NCBI RefSeq assembly: GCF_037042905.1
Contig: NC_087253.1
Span: 14,751,501 to 14,815,500, forward strand
Reading direction: 5' to 3'
DNA: 64,000 nucleotides
Origin: Lytechinus pictus
Taxonomy: Eukaryota > Echinodermata > Echinoidea > Temnopleuroida > Toxopneustidae
Shown here: one piece after another, positions 45,940 to 58,900 of the stretch
How the letters are laid out: each line of letters starts with the position of its first letter
How positions within the stretch are numbered: the first letter of the stretch is position 1
The notes under the pieces: model-generated
Seen by the model: the letters and a program-made list of their open reading frames with translations, nothing else
Databases searched by the model: none
What the model was told of the DNA's origin: nothing
Position numbers and translations under genes: made by a program

Positions 45940-46285
45940 ACCAAGGTTAAGTATGACTATATCATCGTGGATCTAGATCTGGTACAGTTACATAAACTGA
46001 ACTTTGTGAAATCATAAAATCTAAGCTGAAATACGATCACACTGAAGATCGCCAACATAGATAGGCACACGTGGGACAGTGTATTATTATTGCTGGAATA
46101 AAGACCCGACGGAAGTGACCGAATCCGCGCTTATTTTGCTTATTTCTCAGCAATTACACAATTTCTTCCAGAATCCTTTGGCACATATTTTTTATTCATA
46201 CAAACAGACACTTGGGTGGTCATTATATTAGATTCTGTAAAAAGTCATTTTGAGATCGTTACCAGAACTGGAATTTACCTTTGAT
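45940..46285 (-). repeat. Family X dispersed repeat, reverse copy
   Basis: Reverse complement of the others: 'gatctagatctggtacagtt', 'actttgtgaaatcat', 'ctcagcaattacacaatttc', 'agaactggaattta'. Confidence 0.72.
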
Positions 46286-47267
46286 CTGAGCCTTCAATTT
46301 CCTCTCTAAGAATACATGAAATACTATACACAGATATTTCACCTAATGCTGATTTCTTCCTTCCCGGATATTTCTTAACTTCATAATGATATCAATTTGT
46401 CTTTTTACTGTCTTTAACAAGATATTTTTAGTTAAACTAAGAAATTCTCTATTTCATGTATTTGCACAAATTGATGTTTCACTAAGCCCTGGGGAAGAAC
46501 ATGATGGCTGGGGTAGACTCCATGCATAGATGAATAAAAATAAAAATAAAATTTGTCCTTCATCCTACGTTTGCATGTTCTATTCATTAACACGTCACCT
46601 GATCTTTTGGGGAGTTTGTAATCATAATTTCAATTACAAGTCTCATTTAAAATTTTTGCCACCATTTCTTTGGGGTTTTTTATATTACATTCCAATCTTA
46701 TATACTCTAATATCTTCTCAATTCTTCTTATTGGTTAATCCTTGAAAGTGTTACCTCGTATTATATACATTTATTTATCATTTACAGCAAATGAGTTGCC
46801 TATTTGCAAATAGAAGATACCTTCACACCAGGCTATATATAAAATATCTCAACTTCCTGATGTTTTTCTTTTATTGGCCCAATCACTGCAATGTTTCATG
46901 TTCTATCATTTAAGGCAAGGTGCTGTCTGTTTACAAACCTGTATTGAAAATTTCAATATTATAAAAAAAAATACATATTTAATCTTCATTTGTTCATCTT
47001 TAGGTTATTCATTTACTATCATTCATGGCAGATGAGTTGCCCGATTGCAAACTAAGCCTGCCTTCACACTCTCAATGAAGCTTTCACATCTCAATATCCT
47101 GATACGTTCTTCCTAGTTTGACAGATTTTGACCAACTTGTCGACTAATCCAGGATAAACGATGATAGCATGTCACACGGCTGAACAACCAATCTCATGGA
47201 GCTATAGAGGACATGTGACTCATGTACATATCGTCTACATACACTCGAGGGATTTCTATACCCTTTA
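46286..47267. other. AT-rich intergenic DNA
   Basis: Nothing recognised. Confidence 0.4.
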
Positions 47268-47960
47268 GATGATCACTCGTACCTACATACTTTCTCACTC
47301 TCCCCTCTCCTTCTCTGTGTCTTTCTATCACTCACCTCCTCTCCCCCTATACATGTATATCTTTCTATCTTTCTCCTCCTCTTTTCTCCCTCACTCATCC
47401 TTTATTCTCTCTCCCCCTCCCTCACTCTATCTCTCTCTCTGCAAGTTTCTATCATTAAGTTTCTCTCGTCCCTCTCAATCTCCCTTCTCTTGCATTTTCT
47501 TTGCTCACTCTCTCCCTCTCAACCCCTCTCTGTATCTTTCTATCACTCCCCCTCTTTTCTTCCTTCTCTCATCTTTTCTTCTCTCTCTCTCTCTCTGTCT
47601 CCCTTTCTCCCCATCTTGTCTTCACCTCGCTTCGTATTCTTTCATCCCCTCAAATTATCTTTTTCTCGGACTGTCTTTTCCTTGTTCATTGCTCTTTCTC
47701 CTCTCCCCTCTCCTTTTCTCTTCTATTCCTGTCTCTCTCCCTCTCCTCCTCTTCTTCTTCTTCTTCTCCTTCTCCTTCTCCCTCTTCTTCTTCTTCTTCT
47801 TCTTCTTCTTCTTCTTCTCCTCCTCCTCCTCCTCCTCCTCCTCCTCCTTCTTCTTCTTCTTCTACTTCTTCTTCTTCTCCTCCTCCTCCTCCTCCTCCTT
47901 CTTCTTCTTCTTCTTGTCAACTCCCCTCCCCTCTCTCTTTCTCCTTCCTCTAGAGCTGCA
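47268..47960. repeat. CT-rich tract with (CTT)n and (CTC)n runs
   Basis: About 690 bp of pyrimidine-rich + strand; 47740-47915 is nearly pure TTC/TCC triplets. Large leucine-, serine- and arginine-rich open frames are artefacts. Confidence 0.9.
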
Positions 47961-48399
47961 TTATGAGTGCATTTTACCCCTTTTTCCTTCCTGAGTAGAC
48001 AGACTTAAAGTTTGATATTAGCTTTGGAATGACGATCATTACATATCATCACTCTTTTCATGAAGTTGCCCGTTTTCATGTGCATAAACAAGTGCTATTG
48101 CATACAAATTAGAAATAGTTCATGTCAGTTGCAAAAACTGTACACAACATTCGTTTACTTTTAAAATCAATTTAAATAAATCAAATACTATGCTCATAAA
48201 TGGATTGTAGCAAAGATAATGATATATTCTAGTTTCACTGAATAAATGATAAAAAAGCCCAACTTTTGAATTTACAAAAAACCTTGAAAATAGTGAAAAG
48301 GCTAATTTTTGGAAACACAATCCTAAAATTGATTTTCCATCATAAGTGTAACAGGGCAGGTTGTAAAAAATAGAGACCATATGTGAAATAAAATAATAA

Positions 48400-48480
48400 T
48401 ACCTTTTTGTACGTCTGACTCCCATTTTTCTATATTCTTGATCAACTTCATGAACTGTTCAAGTCATGATAATTTGACAG
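48400..48480. repeat. Fragment of the 23320-23688 element
   Basis: 'acctttttgtacgtctgact' then 'cccatttttct...ttcatgaact' resembles 'cctttttgtacgtccgaccc' inside the other element. Confidence 0.45.
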
Positions 48481-48847
48481 TATTACTTATTTTCATATTA
48501 ATAATAGAAATATCAGTTGAGGATGATCCCACATAAAGGGGTGCGGGAGGGGAGGGTTAACGTCCATTCCATACTTTAGGGAAATGGCCATATGATTAAA
48601 TTAAGTTTATGGAAACAATTAAAAAGTAAATTTTCCTTTAAACGGTACGTTCGTATCTCGATCACAATTACCTTGGAGAATTGCTATGAGTACTCTAAAT
48701 GTGAATAGATGATAGGTGGAAATATGTGTGAATATATCAATTATCAACATTTATTGATCATTCCAGGAGTTTTATTAAATTCCTGGCAAAGATGTACAAA
48801 AATTACAACTGACATTACACATTTATCAAAGTCATAAATACATTTAT

Positions 48848-49250
48848 ACCCCTTTCATAAACCCAATAAAACCCAATTATGCGGCTAATAGCAGCATAAT
48901 TTGGTCGTAAAATCAGAGGAGGACAAGAGTTATCCGCATTATTCTGATGCTGCTATTATCCGCATAATAGCGGCATCGGGACAAGATTTTGAGTTTATGA
49001 ACGTATTTCCAAATAATGCGGATAATTGCCATGGTGCGGTCCCAAGGTCACCCTTTTCCAACACAACCGCATCGGAGGGGGCGTGTCCAGTTGTCATGAC
49101 GATTATCCGCCTTTTTCAGGACGGGCGCTCGTAAAAATAATGCGGATAATTTTCGGAGTTTGTGAACGCAATTTTTATTGAATTATCCGCATTACTCTTA
49201 GGCGGCTACTTGGAGGATAGGTTTTATTGGGTTTATGAAAGGGGTATAAG
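48848..49250. mobile_element. Palindromic MITE, 400 bp
   Basis: TACCCCTTTCATAAACCCAA left and TTGGGTTTATGAAAGGGGTA right; inner ATTATGCGG / CCGCATAAT repeats. Open frame at 48901-49134 falls inside it. Confidence 0.82.
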
Positions 49251-49259
49251 ATAAAGTCT

Positions 49260-49645
49260 TATACACCAAAATTGTCCTGGTGTAAGAGGTGCTCCAGAGG
49301 GCGGCGTTGGCCCGAGTGGTATAAACTGGAGGTAAATACCAGTGAATACCACCTTAAGAAAGTGAGAAATAGTTGGAAATGCAAGGAAATACTAAGGATT
49401 ATACAGATATACTCAAACGTTAGTGAACCCCAACCATAAAATGCACTCCTTCATGCTGAGTGTTGAATGTAGACAACAACACTACAATGTTTGGCGAGCC
49501 CAGAGAAACAAACTTTACTGAATGTAAAATTTGATCACCTGACTTTACAATGAAATATCTAAAACATGACAGAATTTCAACACTTTAAATACGTTTATCT
49601 TCTGGTGGGGTTCACTAATCTTTGAGCACCACTGTACTTCTTGAA
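49260..49645. repeat. Element 'gtgaaccccaccag'
   Basis: 'ggtgctccagagggcggcg' left and 'ctggtggggttcactaatct...gagcaccactgtac' right. A fragment of the same family is at 12600-12720 ('aagtgaaccccaccagaaaa'). Confidence 0.55.
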
Positions 49646-51195
49646 TATTTTTTCAAGTATTGCCCAACTGTTTCTTGATTAAATGAATTAAAATTTGCCT
49701 GTACCTCCCTGTACATCTGAACTACTTCCCAACATTAACAAGTTTTTTTCCAGTATTTTCCACCTAGGCGGGAACTTTACTAGGAAATATGCCCACCCTG
49801 CCATATGGAATAAATCATCCAAACTGTTAATTTTTAAAAGAAACTTATGACGATGACAGTATTGAGGTAAATGACAAGTAAAATAGTTACAAATATTTGA
49901 AATCCTAAAATTGCTGATCATAAATATCTGATAACATGTACATCCACATATTCACAATGTTTATTAAGTTAAGAACTTTGAAATATTTTTTTTGCAAAGA
50001 CTTATTAAACATACAACAGATTTTTGTAATCTAGATGACTCTACCATTTATTCTTAAAATTTGAAATCCTTGTCCATTTTCCCTCAAACATTCAAAATAT
50101 TATTGTTATTTTCACTGTTTCTTTCCACTTTAAAGTGCATAAAGTCTTAGTTTTTTTTTCATTTTTTGTTGTTATTTGTTTAGAGGGGGTAAATATTCTC
50201 AGGTAGGACTATAATAATCCTTATCTAAAAAATAAAATATGATTTTTTTTCTTGGTAATCAGATAAACACAGTGAATAATTAAATTCTACATTAAAAGTG
50301 CAGTTTTGGCTTTGTCACATTTTCAAGATTATACACAACACCTTTTTATATTAATGTACATGTACTAACATTTCTCTATCTAAAAAAAAATCCTGAATGT
50401 GAAAAAGAAGGCTAAATGTACATAAATATTAAATATAACAGACACATGATGAACAGAAAGACAATGCACTTCCAATGATTGTAATGCACTGACACTACAT
50501 ATGTAGGCAAACTTATTAACCCCCTTTGCCCCTCATATTTTGACAATTTTTGTGAAAATCAGTAATATTACTAAATGATTCCAGTGGTATTAAAAGTTCA
50601 CACATTACAATTGAATACCAACTGGTGAAAACTAAATGATTCATAGTCCATCCAAAACTGCAAATTTTACACAAAAATTATATTTTATTGCAGAATAAAA
50701 GGGGGTTGAAATAATTTTGCATGCAACTGTAGACCATTCTTGAAACACAAACAGCACTTTAATTTTTTACTATAGGAGGGAATTTCATGAGACTTTTTTA
50801 GTCAATTTTAATAGTGGAGCGGGGGACAAGATAACACTCTCTTTTAGGCTCCTGTAAAGAATTGAATATCTCGGGGAAGAAATGCCTGTCCCGTCCCCCT
50901 TTTCCCCGGACTGTCATAGCAAAGTGGACACCATGCTCAATCATGGACTTCAAAGCGTACCAACAACAAACAATTATCCTCTGATCTCAGAAGATCGTTA
51001 ACGAGTATCTTGTTGTGTTTTGCACACCCTGAGTAATGCCCCAAATATTTTATTTTCATGAAAGTGTGAAAAATATACACATACCATATTATATTCTGTT
51101 GAAATGTATACCTTTCCTCTGATTTAGGATTTTTTTTTTGGCATACTTTTCAATGAAAAAAAATCCAATCCTCTTTACATGTCATCAAGAGCCAT
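49646..51195. other. AT-rich intergenic DNA
   Basis: No gene, RNA or repeat family recognised. Confidence 0.4.
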
Positions 51196-51425
51196 CAAGT
51201 TGTCTATCATCATCATCCTCATCATTATCATCCTCACCATCATCATCATCACCATCATCATCATCACCATCATCACCATCTTCATCATCTTCATCATATT
51301 CATCATCTTCATCATCTTCATCATCATCATTATCATTATCATCATCATAATCATCATCATAATTATAATCATCATCACCATCATCACAATCACCATCATC
51401 ATAATCACCATCATCATCAACAAGA
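51196..51425. repeat. (ATC)n microsatellite
   Basis: ATC triplets with TTC and ACC interruptions over about 220 bp; four overlapping spurious open frames. Confidence 0.92.
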
Positions 51426-51469
51426 CAGACTGACCCCAATGACCTTGCAGAGTGGGGTCAACAGGGGTC

Positions 51470-51600
51470 ATTGACACAAAGCTTTAATAGCAATGATTAT
51501 AGAACAATTTTTTTATGATTGATCACAATGACCACATTGTATAATCAATCATTAAATTCAACAGTATGATTGATTGCTAAGCTTTGTGTTGTGGAACCCA
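51470..51600. mobile_element. MITE family B
   Basis: 'gacacaaagctttaatagca' left and 'attgctaagctttgtgttgt' right. Confidence 0.6.
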
Positions 51601-51657
51601 TGTCTACAACTGGTTTGACTGATCGAGTAGAGCTCTAGATTGCAGTGTGGAAACTTA

Positions 51658-52252
51658 AAGGAGAATGAAACCTTTCGAAACAAGATAGCTTGTGTGAAAA
51701 CAGAAAAATCAAAGAAACAGATCAATGAAAGTTTGAGAAAAATCGGACAAATAATGAGAAAGTTATGAGCATTTGAATATTGCGATCACTAATGCTATGG
51801 AGATCCTCAAATTGGCAATGCGACAAAGATGTGTGATGTCACTCGTGAACAACTCTCCCCATTACTTTAGTATATATTTCACTTAAATTGCCTCTTTTAT
51901 CACATCTATCAGTAGATCATGTGTTCTTTCTATAGGAGGCATGTCATACAGATCTTTAAAGAATACATCATGGATAAAGAGTTTGTATCACCATAAGATA
52001 AAGCAAAAAGAGACATTTTGAGGGTATTTTATAGTCCATCAAAGGGAAAGTTGTTCACATGTGACATCACACATCCTTGTCGCATTGCCATTGGGAGGAT
52101 TTCCATAGCACTAGTGATTGCAATATTCATATGCTCATAACTTTCTCATTATTTGTCCGATTTTTCTCAAACTTTCTTTGTTCTTATTCTTTGATTTTTC
52201 TGTTTCGACACAAGCCTACTTGTTCCAAAGGTTTCATTCCCCTTTAATATCA
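51658..52252. mobile_element. Inverted-repeat element, 595 bp
   Basis: AAAGGAGAATGAAACCTTT left and AAAGGTTTCATTCCCCTTT right, arms extending through 'aaatcggacaaataatgaga' / 'tctcattatttgtccgattt' type sequence. Confidence 0.78.
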
Positions 52253-52267
52253 AATGGTTTACATTAG

Positions 52268-52748
52268 AGCCCGGCGCACACTACACAATTCGTTGCGATC
52301 CGATTTTCAACAAAAATTGTAGTAGTATTCGATATGAACATTTGAACCTGTAAAATCTTAATCAAATAGTGCTATGAATAATGAAATAAAAATCTTAGTC
52401 TTTTTCAAGCATCCCAGAAGGAATAATTACACTTTATTAACTCTTAGAAACATAAAGTATTAAGCACTATAAATGTAACTACAGTATTATAATTATTATA
52501 AAAGTGCAAATTCAAGTCCAAATTGTAATGACATTATCATAAACTACATGTGCAACTCCATGTACAACTCCAAGTCAATTTGGACTTTATTCTGACCACA
52601 AGTCTTGTAGAATCTTGTTTTTAGTATTCCGAGCAATATGCCAATCACTTAAATAAATTCACCTCTCTGCATTTTTTGCAGTTAATGTGAAATGCAAACT
52701 GTTTAATAATTGCATCTTATCAGATCGCGTAGTGTGCGTAAGGCTTAA
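52268..52748. mobile_element. Inverted-repeat element at EMC10's 3' end
   Basis: GGCGCACACTACACAATTCG left and GATCGCGTAGTGTGCGTAAG right are imperfect inverted termini. Ends about 90 bp from the EMC10 stop. Confidence 0.58.
52586..52591 (-). promoter_or_regulatory. Candidate EMC10 polyadenylation signal AATAAA
   Basis: TTTATT on the + strand about 250 bp past the EMC10 stop; a second at 52433-52438. Both lie inside the inverted-repeat element 52268-52748. No AATAAA occurs between the stop and the element. Use is unproven. Confidence 0.35.
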
Positions 52749-52838
52749 CTTCCCATGTTCAGGCCAAGACATGATGCCTAGCACCAAATGGCATAAATCT
52801 CAGGCTAATCTTAATCCTAATCTTAGGCTAATCTTGCC

Positions 52839-52907
52839 TTATCCTCTCTGCTGCTCTCCTCCGCTTGATACCAAGACAAATAGAACCACTGGGACAATGT
52901 ACATCCA
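52839..52907 (-). CDS. EMC10: EMC10 exon 7 (membrane anchor and stop)
   Basis: TTACAG acceptor; WMYIVPVVLFVLVSSGGEQQ then RG and TAA. The C-terminal tail after the helix is short. Confidence 0.9.
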   Translation of the reverse strand, partial: WMYIVPVVLFVLVSSGGEQQRG

Positions 52908-55900
52908 CTGTAAGTAAATAATAAGAAAATTAAAAATTAGCTGATTTGGTCATTTACTACTAATAATAATATAGGTATATTTACCCAGGGTAGCCACTTC
53001 AGTTCCGAAAACTGTTCTCCCAGCGGGCCCTGCTATTATTATTACCCCAGCTTTAGCTGGGCTGCCTAGGCACTCAAGCATTCAATTAATTTCTTCCTAC
53101 CGGGTACCCATTCACCTCACCTGGATTGAGTGCAGCACAATGTGGATGAGTTTGTTGCTGGAGGAAACTACGCCATGCATGGGATTCGAACCCGCGACTA
53201 GAAGACTAATCCACTGGGCCACAACGCTCCACGACTTACTGTGTGTGGATGATGGGATCAAGGTTTTGGAATGGTCTAGCAACATTTCTTCACTCTTGCA
53301 AACAGTTATTCACTCACCTTCATACAGGGCTGGTCACATGGTATTTTGATAGGGGGCATGATCAAATGACCAAATTTAAACTAAAGTTACACAACCATTA
53401 TCTGTTTCCGTTTATGTTAACTCCTGTAGGAACTCGGCTGGACAGCTTTCTGCTGGTATAACGCCAAGCTGGTATAACCAATTACCTAGGAAACATTTTA
53501 CGTTTAAGTTAATCAGACATAGTGGCTTACCTTTATAGACAACAGAAATTACTCTTGGGTCTTTTTATCAAAGTGGAGACAATAGCAGAGCAAGGATTCA
53601 AATAAATGATAATAAAATAATATAGGATTTGTATAGCGCACGTATCCACCTTGCTAGGTGCTCAAGGCGCTCCTATATTACCCCGGCTAAGCTAGTCTAC
53701 CGATTCCGGTGTGCAAAGCTTTTTGAGGAATTACTTCCTGCCAGTACCCATTTACCTCACCTGGGTTGAGTGCAGCACAATGTGGGTAAATTTCTTGCTG
53801 AAGGAAAACATGCCATGGCTTGGAATCAAACCCACGCCCTTCAGATTGAAAGACGACAGTCTTAACCACTAGACCACAACGCCCCCACTCATAAAACCTC
53901 ACAATTAGTCTGATGCTCTAACTACTAGACCACATAATCCTTCCTTATTCCCTTCTTTCTTTAATGTCTTTCCTCTTCTTCCTCTTTTTTTCACTAGCTG
54001 AATAATCAAAGATGGTGGTCCCCCCCCCCCCCCCCCCCCCGTAGAGCCATCACTGCCATTACCATAAAGGTCAAGTCCCCCCCAAACATCCTGTTGATTT
54101 CAACTTTAAACATAGAACAATCAAACAAGCTTAAAATTCTGAAAATCTAATCGAAATACGATGTACACAGAGTTGCCAACCCTTACAGAATATTAATGAG
54201 ATGTGTTCTAATGTAATATCAGGGTTTACTTCCCGATTGAATGATTGAGCAAAAAACTTTTGTTATTTTAAATGTTAACATGTTTTGTCTGGTAAGAAAA
54301 CATTTGGTTCAGCCGTTTGGTTATTCATATTGTAATTTCTTATCTGATTAATATTCTGTTACAGTTGGCATCTCTGTGTACATGTAAAACAAGCAGGTAC
54401 TGACTTTAAATTTTGTTTATTTTCACAAAACTGTCATGTGCACAACAGATGATATGTAAATGAGTCAATGATTTCGCACACTCATGGTTTCCTTTGTATC
54501 TTATTCATGAAATATCAGACTTTACATTTTAATTTTTAAAGATTTGATGAAACATCTTTTCACTTACAAACCACAAATTGAAATACATGTAGTGCTGATA
54601 TTTCATATTCCAAGAGAGAGCAATTTCTACACCATTGAAGCAAACAAATTTCTAAAATATCATAAATTATGAACATAAATCTACTCACATATTTTGCCAA
54701 AAATGATCTATTATCTGGTCCTTTTCCTTTCTCCTTCATCACTCGTTCATCTTCTAATTTCCTCACATATGCTTGTGTATCAGGGCTAGATAAAAGATAC
54801 AAATAATGAAAGAAATTATATTTCATATTCGTACTACAAAATTAAAGATTAAATACCAGTTGCGGGTACAATTTCAAAATGAGTTTGTACAGAATCCAAT
54901 AACATGACCACCCAATTGTCTGTATGACATAAATGAAAAATGTGTTCTGAAGGATTCTGGGGGGAAAAATGTCTAATTGCTGACTAATAAGCAAAATAAG
55001 CATGGCATTTGAGTCAATTTTCAGGTCTCTTTACCAGTCACTAACAATACACTGTCCCATATATGCTTTTCTGTGTTGGTGATCTTCAGGGTGATTGTTT
55101 TTTATCTTAGATATCATTATTTCACAGAGTTAGGTTTATTTAAAGTACCATATCTAGATATACTATGATTTCAGACTTTATCATTAAATCAGTGTTTACT
55201 GAAACTACTTTCACTTATTTAAAATAGGAGAACATCTGGTAAATTAAATTATCAATGTTAATCAGCATCTCTTCCTCCTGCTTTAGTATTTATAAATATA
55301 CTGGTATGTACTCTAGTAATTATTGTAGGACAAAATCTAATTCACTTTATACAACAAATTGTCTTTGAAAGATCAAAAGTGTTTTACTTACCTAGGACCA
55401 GCTGTCGTGACTGAAAGCGACACACTTGTATTGAAGTAATCTAAGGATGATAATGATTCGCTAGAGGAGTCGAGGTCACATGACCCGTACATTGGCACTA
55501 GAGATACCCCCAGAACGTTCCCTGATTGGTCAACGCTGACGGTGATGTTGTCAGATAATCGAGACTGTAAAAGTGCACACTGTAACAATAAGGAAAGAAA
55601 AAAATATTGGATATTACTGTATTAATTATATTCTTATTTCATATGACGCTTATTGGAACAAGTGCTTTACATATACACCACTACCAAGCTCACTGGATTC
55701 TGGCATTCTTACATGAGGCATACATGCACAATCTCCACTCCCTGGGGATCAAGTATTCCTAACAATGATGCTTAGCCAACATCATTGGCTTTGTATCCTA
55801 CCAGGTACCCATCTAACTCCCGGGTGGAGAGTGGCTAAGTGTGCATTGAATTTGATGCCTTGCCAAAGACGCTAGTGCCTCACTGGGATTTGAACACATG

Positions 55901-58900
55901 ACCCTCTGTCTACAAGGCGAGAGTCAGAACCACTACACCTTGACACTTCCATACAAATACTCCATGATATCAATTATCAAAGTTGTCAGGCCACAGATAA
56001 GTGCACTGAACCACCAATAGAGAAGCAAGATGGCAGAATTAAGCCATTGCTACTGATTCCCTTCACATTACTTGAAATGAATTTTTAATTACACTACTAA
56101 AAATAATATACACAAATTGGTATAGCTCAGTTTTCATATGAAATATATTCAGCTGCACTGGCTGAGAGCTCTGTTTACCAGTACATAATTCTATGAAAGT
56201 ATTTTCTCAACTGAACAGATATGTTTTTGATTTAGGTTTTCTAAAATCTTAAAAGATTTTGTAAATATCTTAAAAGATATTTAGCGACGGAAGGCATCTT
56301 TTCTCAGCTGGAAGGCTGCTCCTAGTTTGTGGCAACAAAGGCACATTCATGATCACCAAGTGTGAATCGTGTATTGCTAAAGGGAATCTTGTACAATATA
56401 AATTCATCTGTGAAACTGTGCAGGCTTTGACGGAAGAAATACAAGAGGATACAGTTTAATTTACAGAACTTGAAATGTTCTTACCGCTCTGGTGAAAGTT
56501 GAAACGAACCGGAGAGAGCTATCATCAGGGTTTGCCTCAAGACTGGTTGGCACTCGTATTCTATAGATGCCATCATGTTTGGCTAAATCCTGCCAAGAGA
56601 TAAATTTGGAATTGAATAAGAGGTTACAGGCAACTTTGGACAAGCTTCTGTGAATGGGGATTTCTAGGCTCTCCCCCTCCACCCTCCAAGGTTCTTTAAA
56701 AGAAACCAAAACCCAAGAAGATAAGCAATCTTATTGGAAAGGGTAAAACAAGAGGAACCATTTAAAACAAGTTTCATAAAAATCGGTTGTGAAATAAGCA
56801 AGCTATGGACGTTTAAAACTTTCTATGGGGATCCTAAAATTGGCAAACATGCTTCAAAATGGCTGATTTTGTGGACCACTCTCCATTTGTTTTGTACACA
56901 AATTTTCCCATTTATTTTACATATTTCACATCATCCCCTCCTGATCTTGACATATGTGGTGTGAATTATATTTTCCCATAACATATGTTATGCTCAGAAT
57001 GAGGCAATGTGCAATTTAAAAGACAATAGGGAAAATCTGAAAAATTGTGTACAAATCAAATGGAGAGTTGTCCACAAAATCAGCCATTTTGAAGCACATA
57101 TGCCAATTTGAGGATCCCCATAGAAAGTACAACAAGACTTTTTAAATGTCCATAACTTGCCTATTTCACAAGCGATTTTGATGAAACTTGTTTTAAATTG
57201 TTCCTCCCATTTTACTCTTTCCAGTAAGATTGCTTCTTCTTGGGTTTTGGTTTCCTTTATTAAAGCATTACAGGCAGGGGAAAATTCACCCCGGGGCCCC
57301 CCATGTAATTTTTTCTGTTATCATTTTCCTTTTCTTTCTCTTCCCTCTAAACATCCTCCTCTTCATCCTCATTCTCCCCTTCTCATTGCTACCATCATTA
57401 TTATCATTTAATACTCCTACTCTATCTTCTTTTTACCTTCTTATCTCTTTCACATTAATAAACTGATTTTGAAATCATCAGTTTTCTTATTTTCCTTTTC
57501 AAAGAACAGAATAGTGATAATTGTCATTGTCATTGATAATAATCAATGTTCATTATTTCCCAAGCATAAGACAAAAAACGAATTTAACATTATCATGTTA
57601 CCTTTAATTTCCTTTTTTCTCCAGCAGTTAGTGCAGCCGTCTGTACAAACATTCCTTGACTCTCTCTGTTAGATTTGAAGCTTAATGTTCCTCTGGTCCC
57701 AAACTTAGGTGACATTCCTAAAGAACATCAAAAGAAAGATTGGAGATTTTCAATTTCAATTTCTTTCAATTTCTCATATTTTTTCTCCAGCAGTTAGTTC
57801 ATCAGTCTGTACAAACATTTCTTGTTAGATTTGAAGCCTTTGGTAGCATTTCCAAAAGTAGTAAGGACATGGAAATAAAGATCTTGAATTCCAAATTCTG
57901 TTTCAATTTTCCTATTTTGATTTTGAACTTTAAAGGTCAAGTCCACCCCAGAAAAATGTTGATTTGAATAAATAGAGACAAATCAAACTAGCAAAATGCT
58001 GAAAATTTCATCAAAATCGGATGTAAAATAAGAAAGTTATGACATTTTAAAGTTTTGCTTATTTTTCACAAAACAGTGATATGCACAACTCAAATGAGAC
58101 AGTCGATGATGTCCCTCACTCACTATTTCTTTTGTTTTTTATTGTTTGAATTATACAATATTACATTTTTTTTTATAGATTTGGCAATAAGGACCAACTT
58201 GACTGAATCATTTAGTATTAAACAATGATCATTCAACATGTCCAGGGAGGAATTAATTGTGTTTCACTTGACAATGAGGAGAAAAATAGAATATTCCATA
58301 TTTCATATAATAAAATACAAAAGAAATAGTGAGTGGATGACGTCATCAGTCTCCTCATTTGCATACTGACCAGGATGTGCATATAACTGTCTTGTGAAAT
58401 CAAGCAAAACTTTAAAATGTCATAACTTTCTTATTTTACTTCTGATTTTGATGATATTTTCAGTGTTATGCTTGTTGGATTTTTCTCTTTTTATTCTAAT
58501 CAACTTTTTGTTGTGGTGGACTTGTCCTTTAAATATTACACATTTTTAGGTGTAATATAACGCTACTTTATTTTTTTTTAAATTCTTACAGGGTTCGCTG
58601 ATTCTGCGAGATTCAAACCTGCACCAATTAAAGCATCTATAGCGCTGATAAACTTATTGCACCATACCAGAGGAAATGATTGTGGGGACGAAAGTTACAC
58701 TATATACTAAATATTTTGTGTGGATATGAATATTCATGAGATGTACTGGGCTCGGCTCTGCTTAGCAAATTATCAACGGAAGCTGGAGAATTTGAGAACA
58801 AATCAGGAAATCTCACACAAAATAATGAAAACAAAAGAAATATTAAGAGACCTATGACTCAGGGTCTTTTTTGTGAAAGTGGGACCCATGTCAAAGTATC

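Noticed and set aside
47269-47994. 241-codon open frame and overlapping leucine- or arginine-rich frames
   Set aside because: Produced by CT-rich low-complexity DNA; no domain, no splice context, frames open in several registers.
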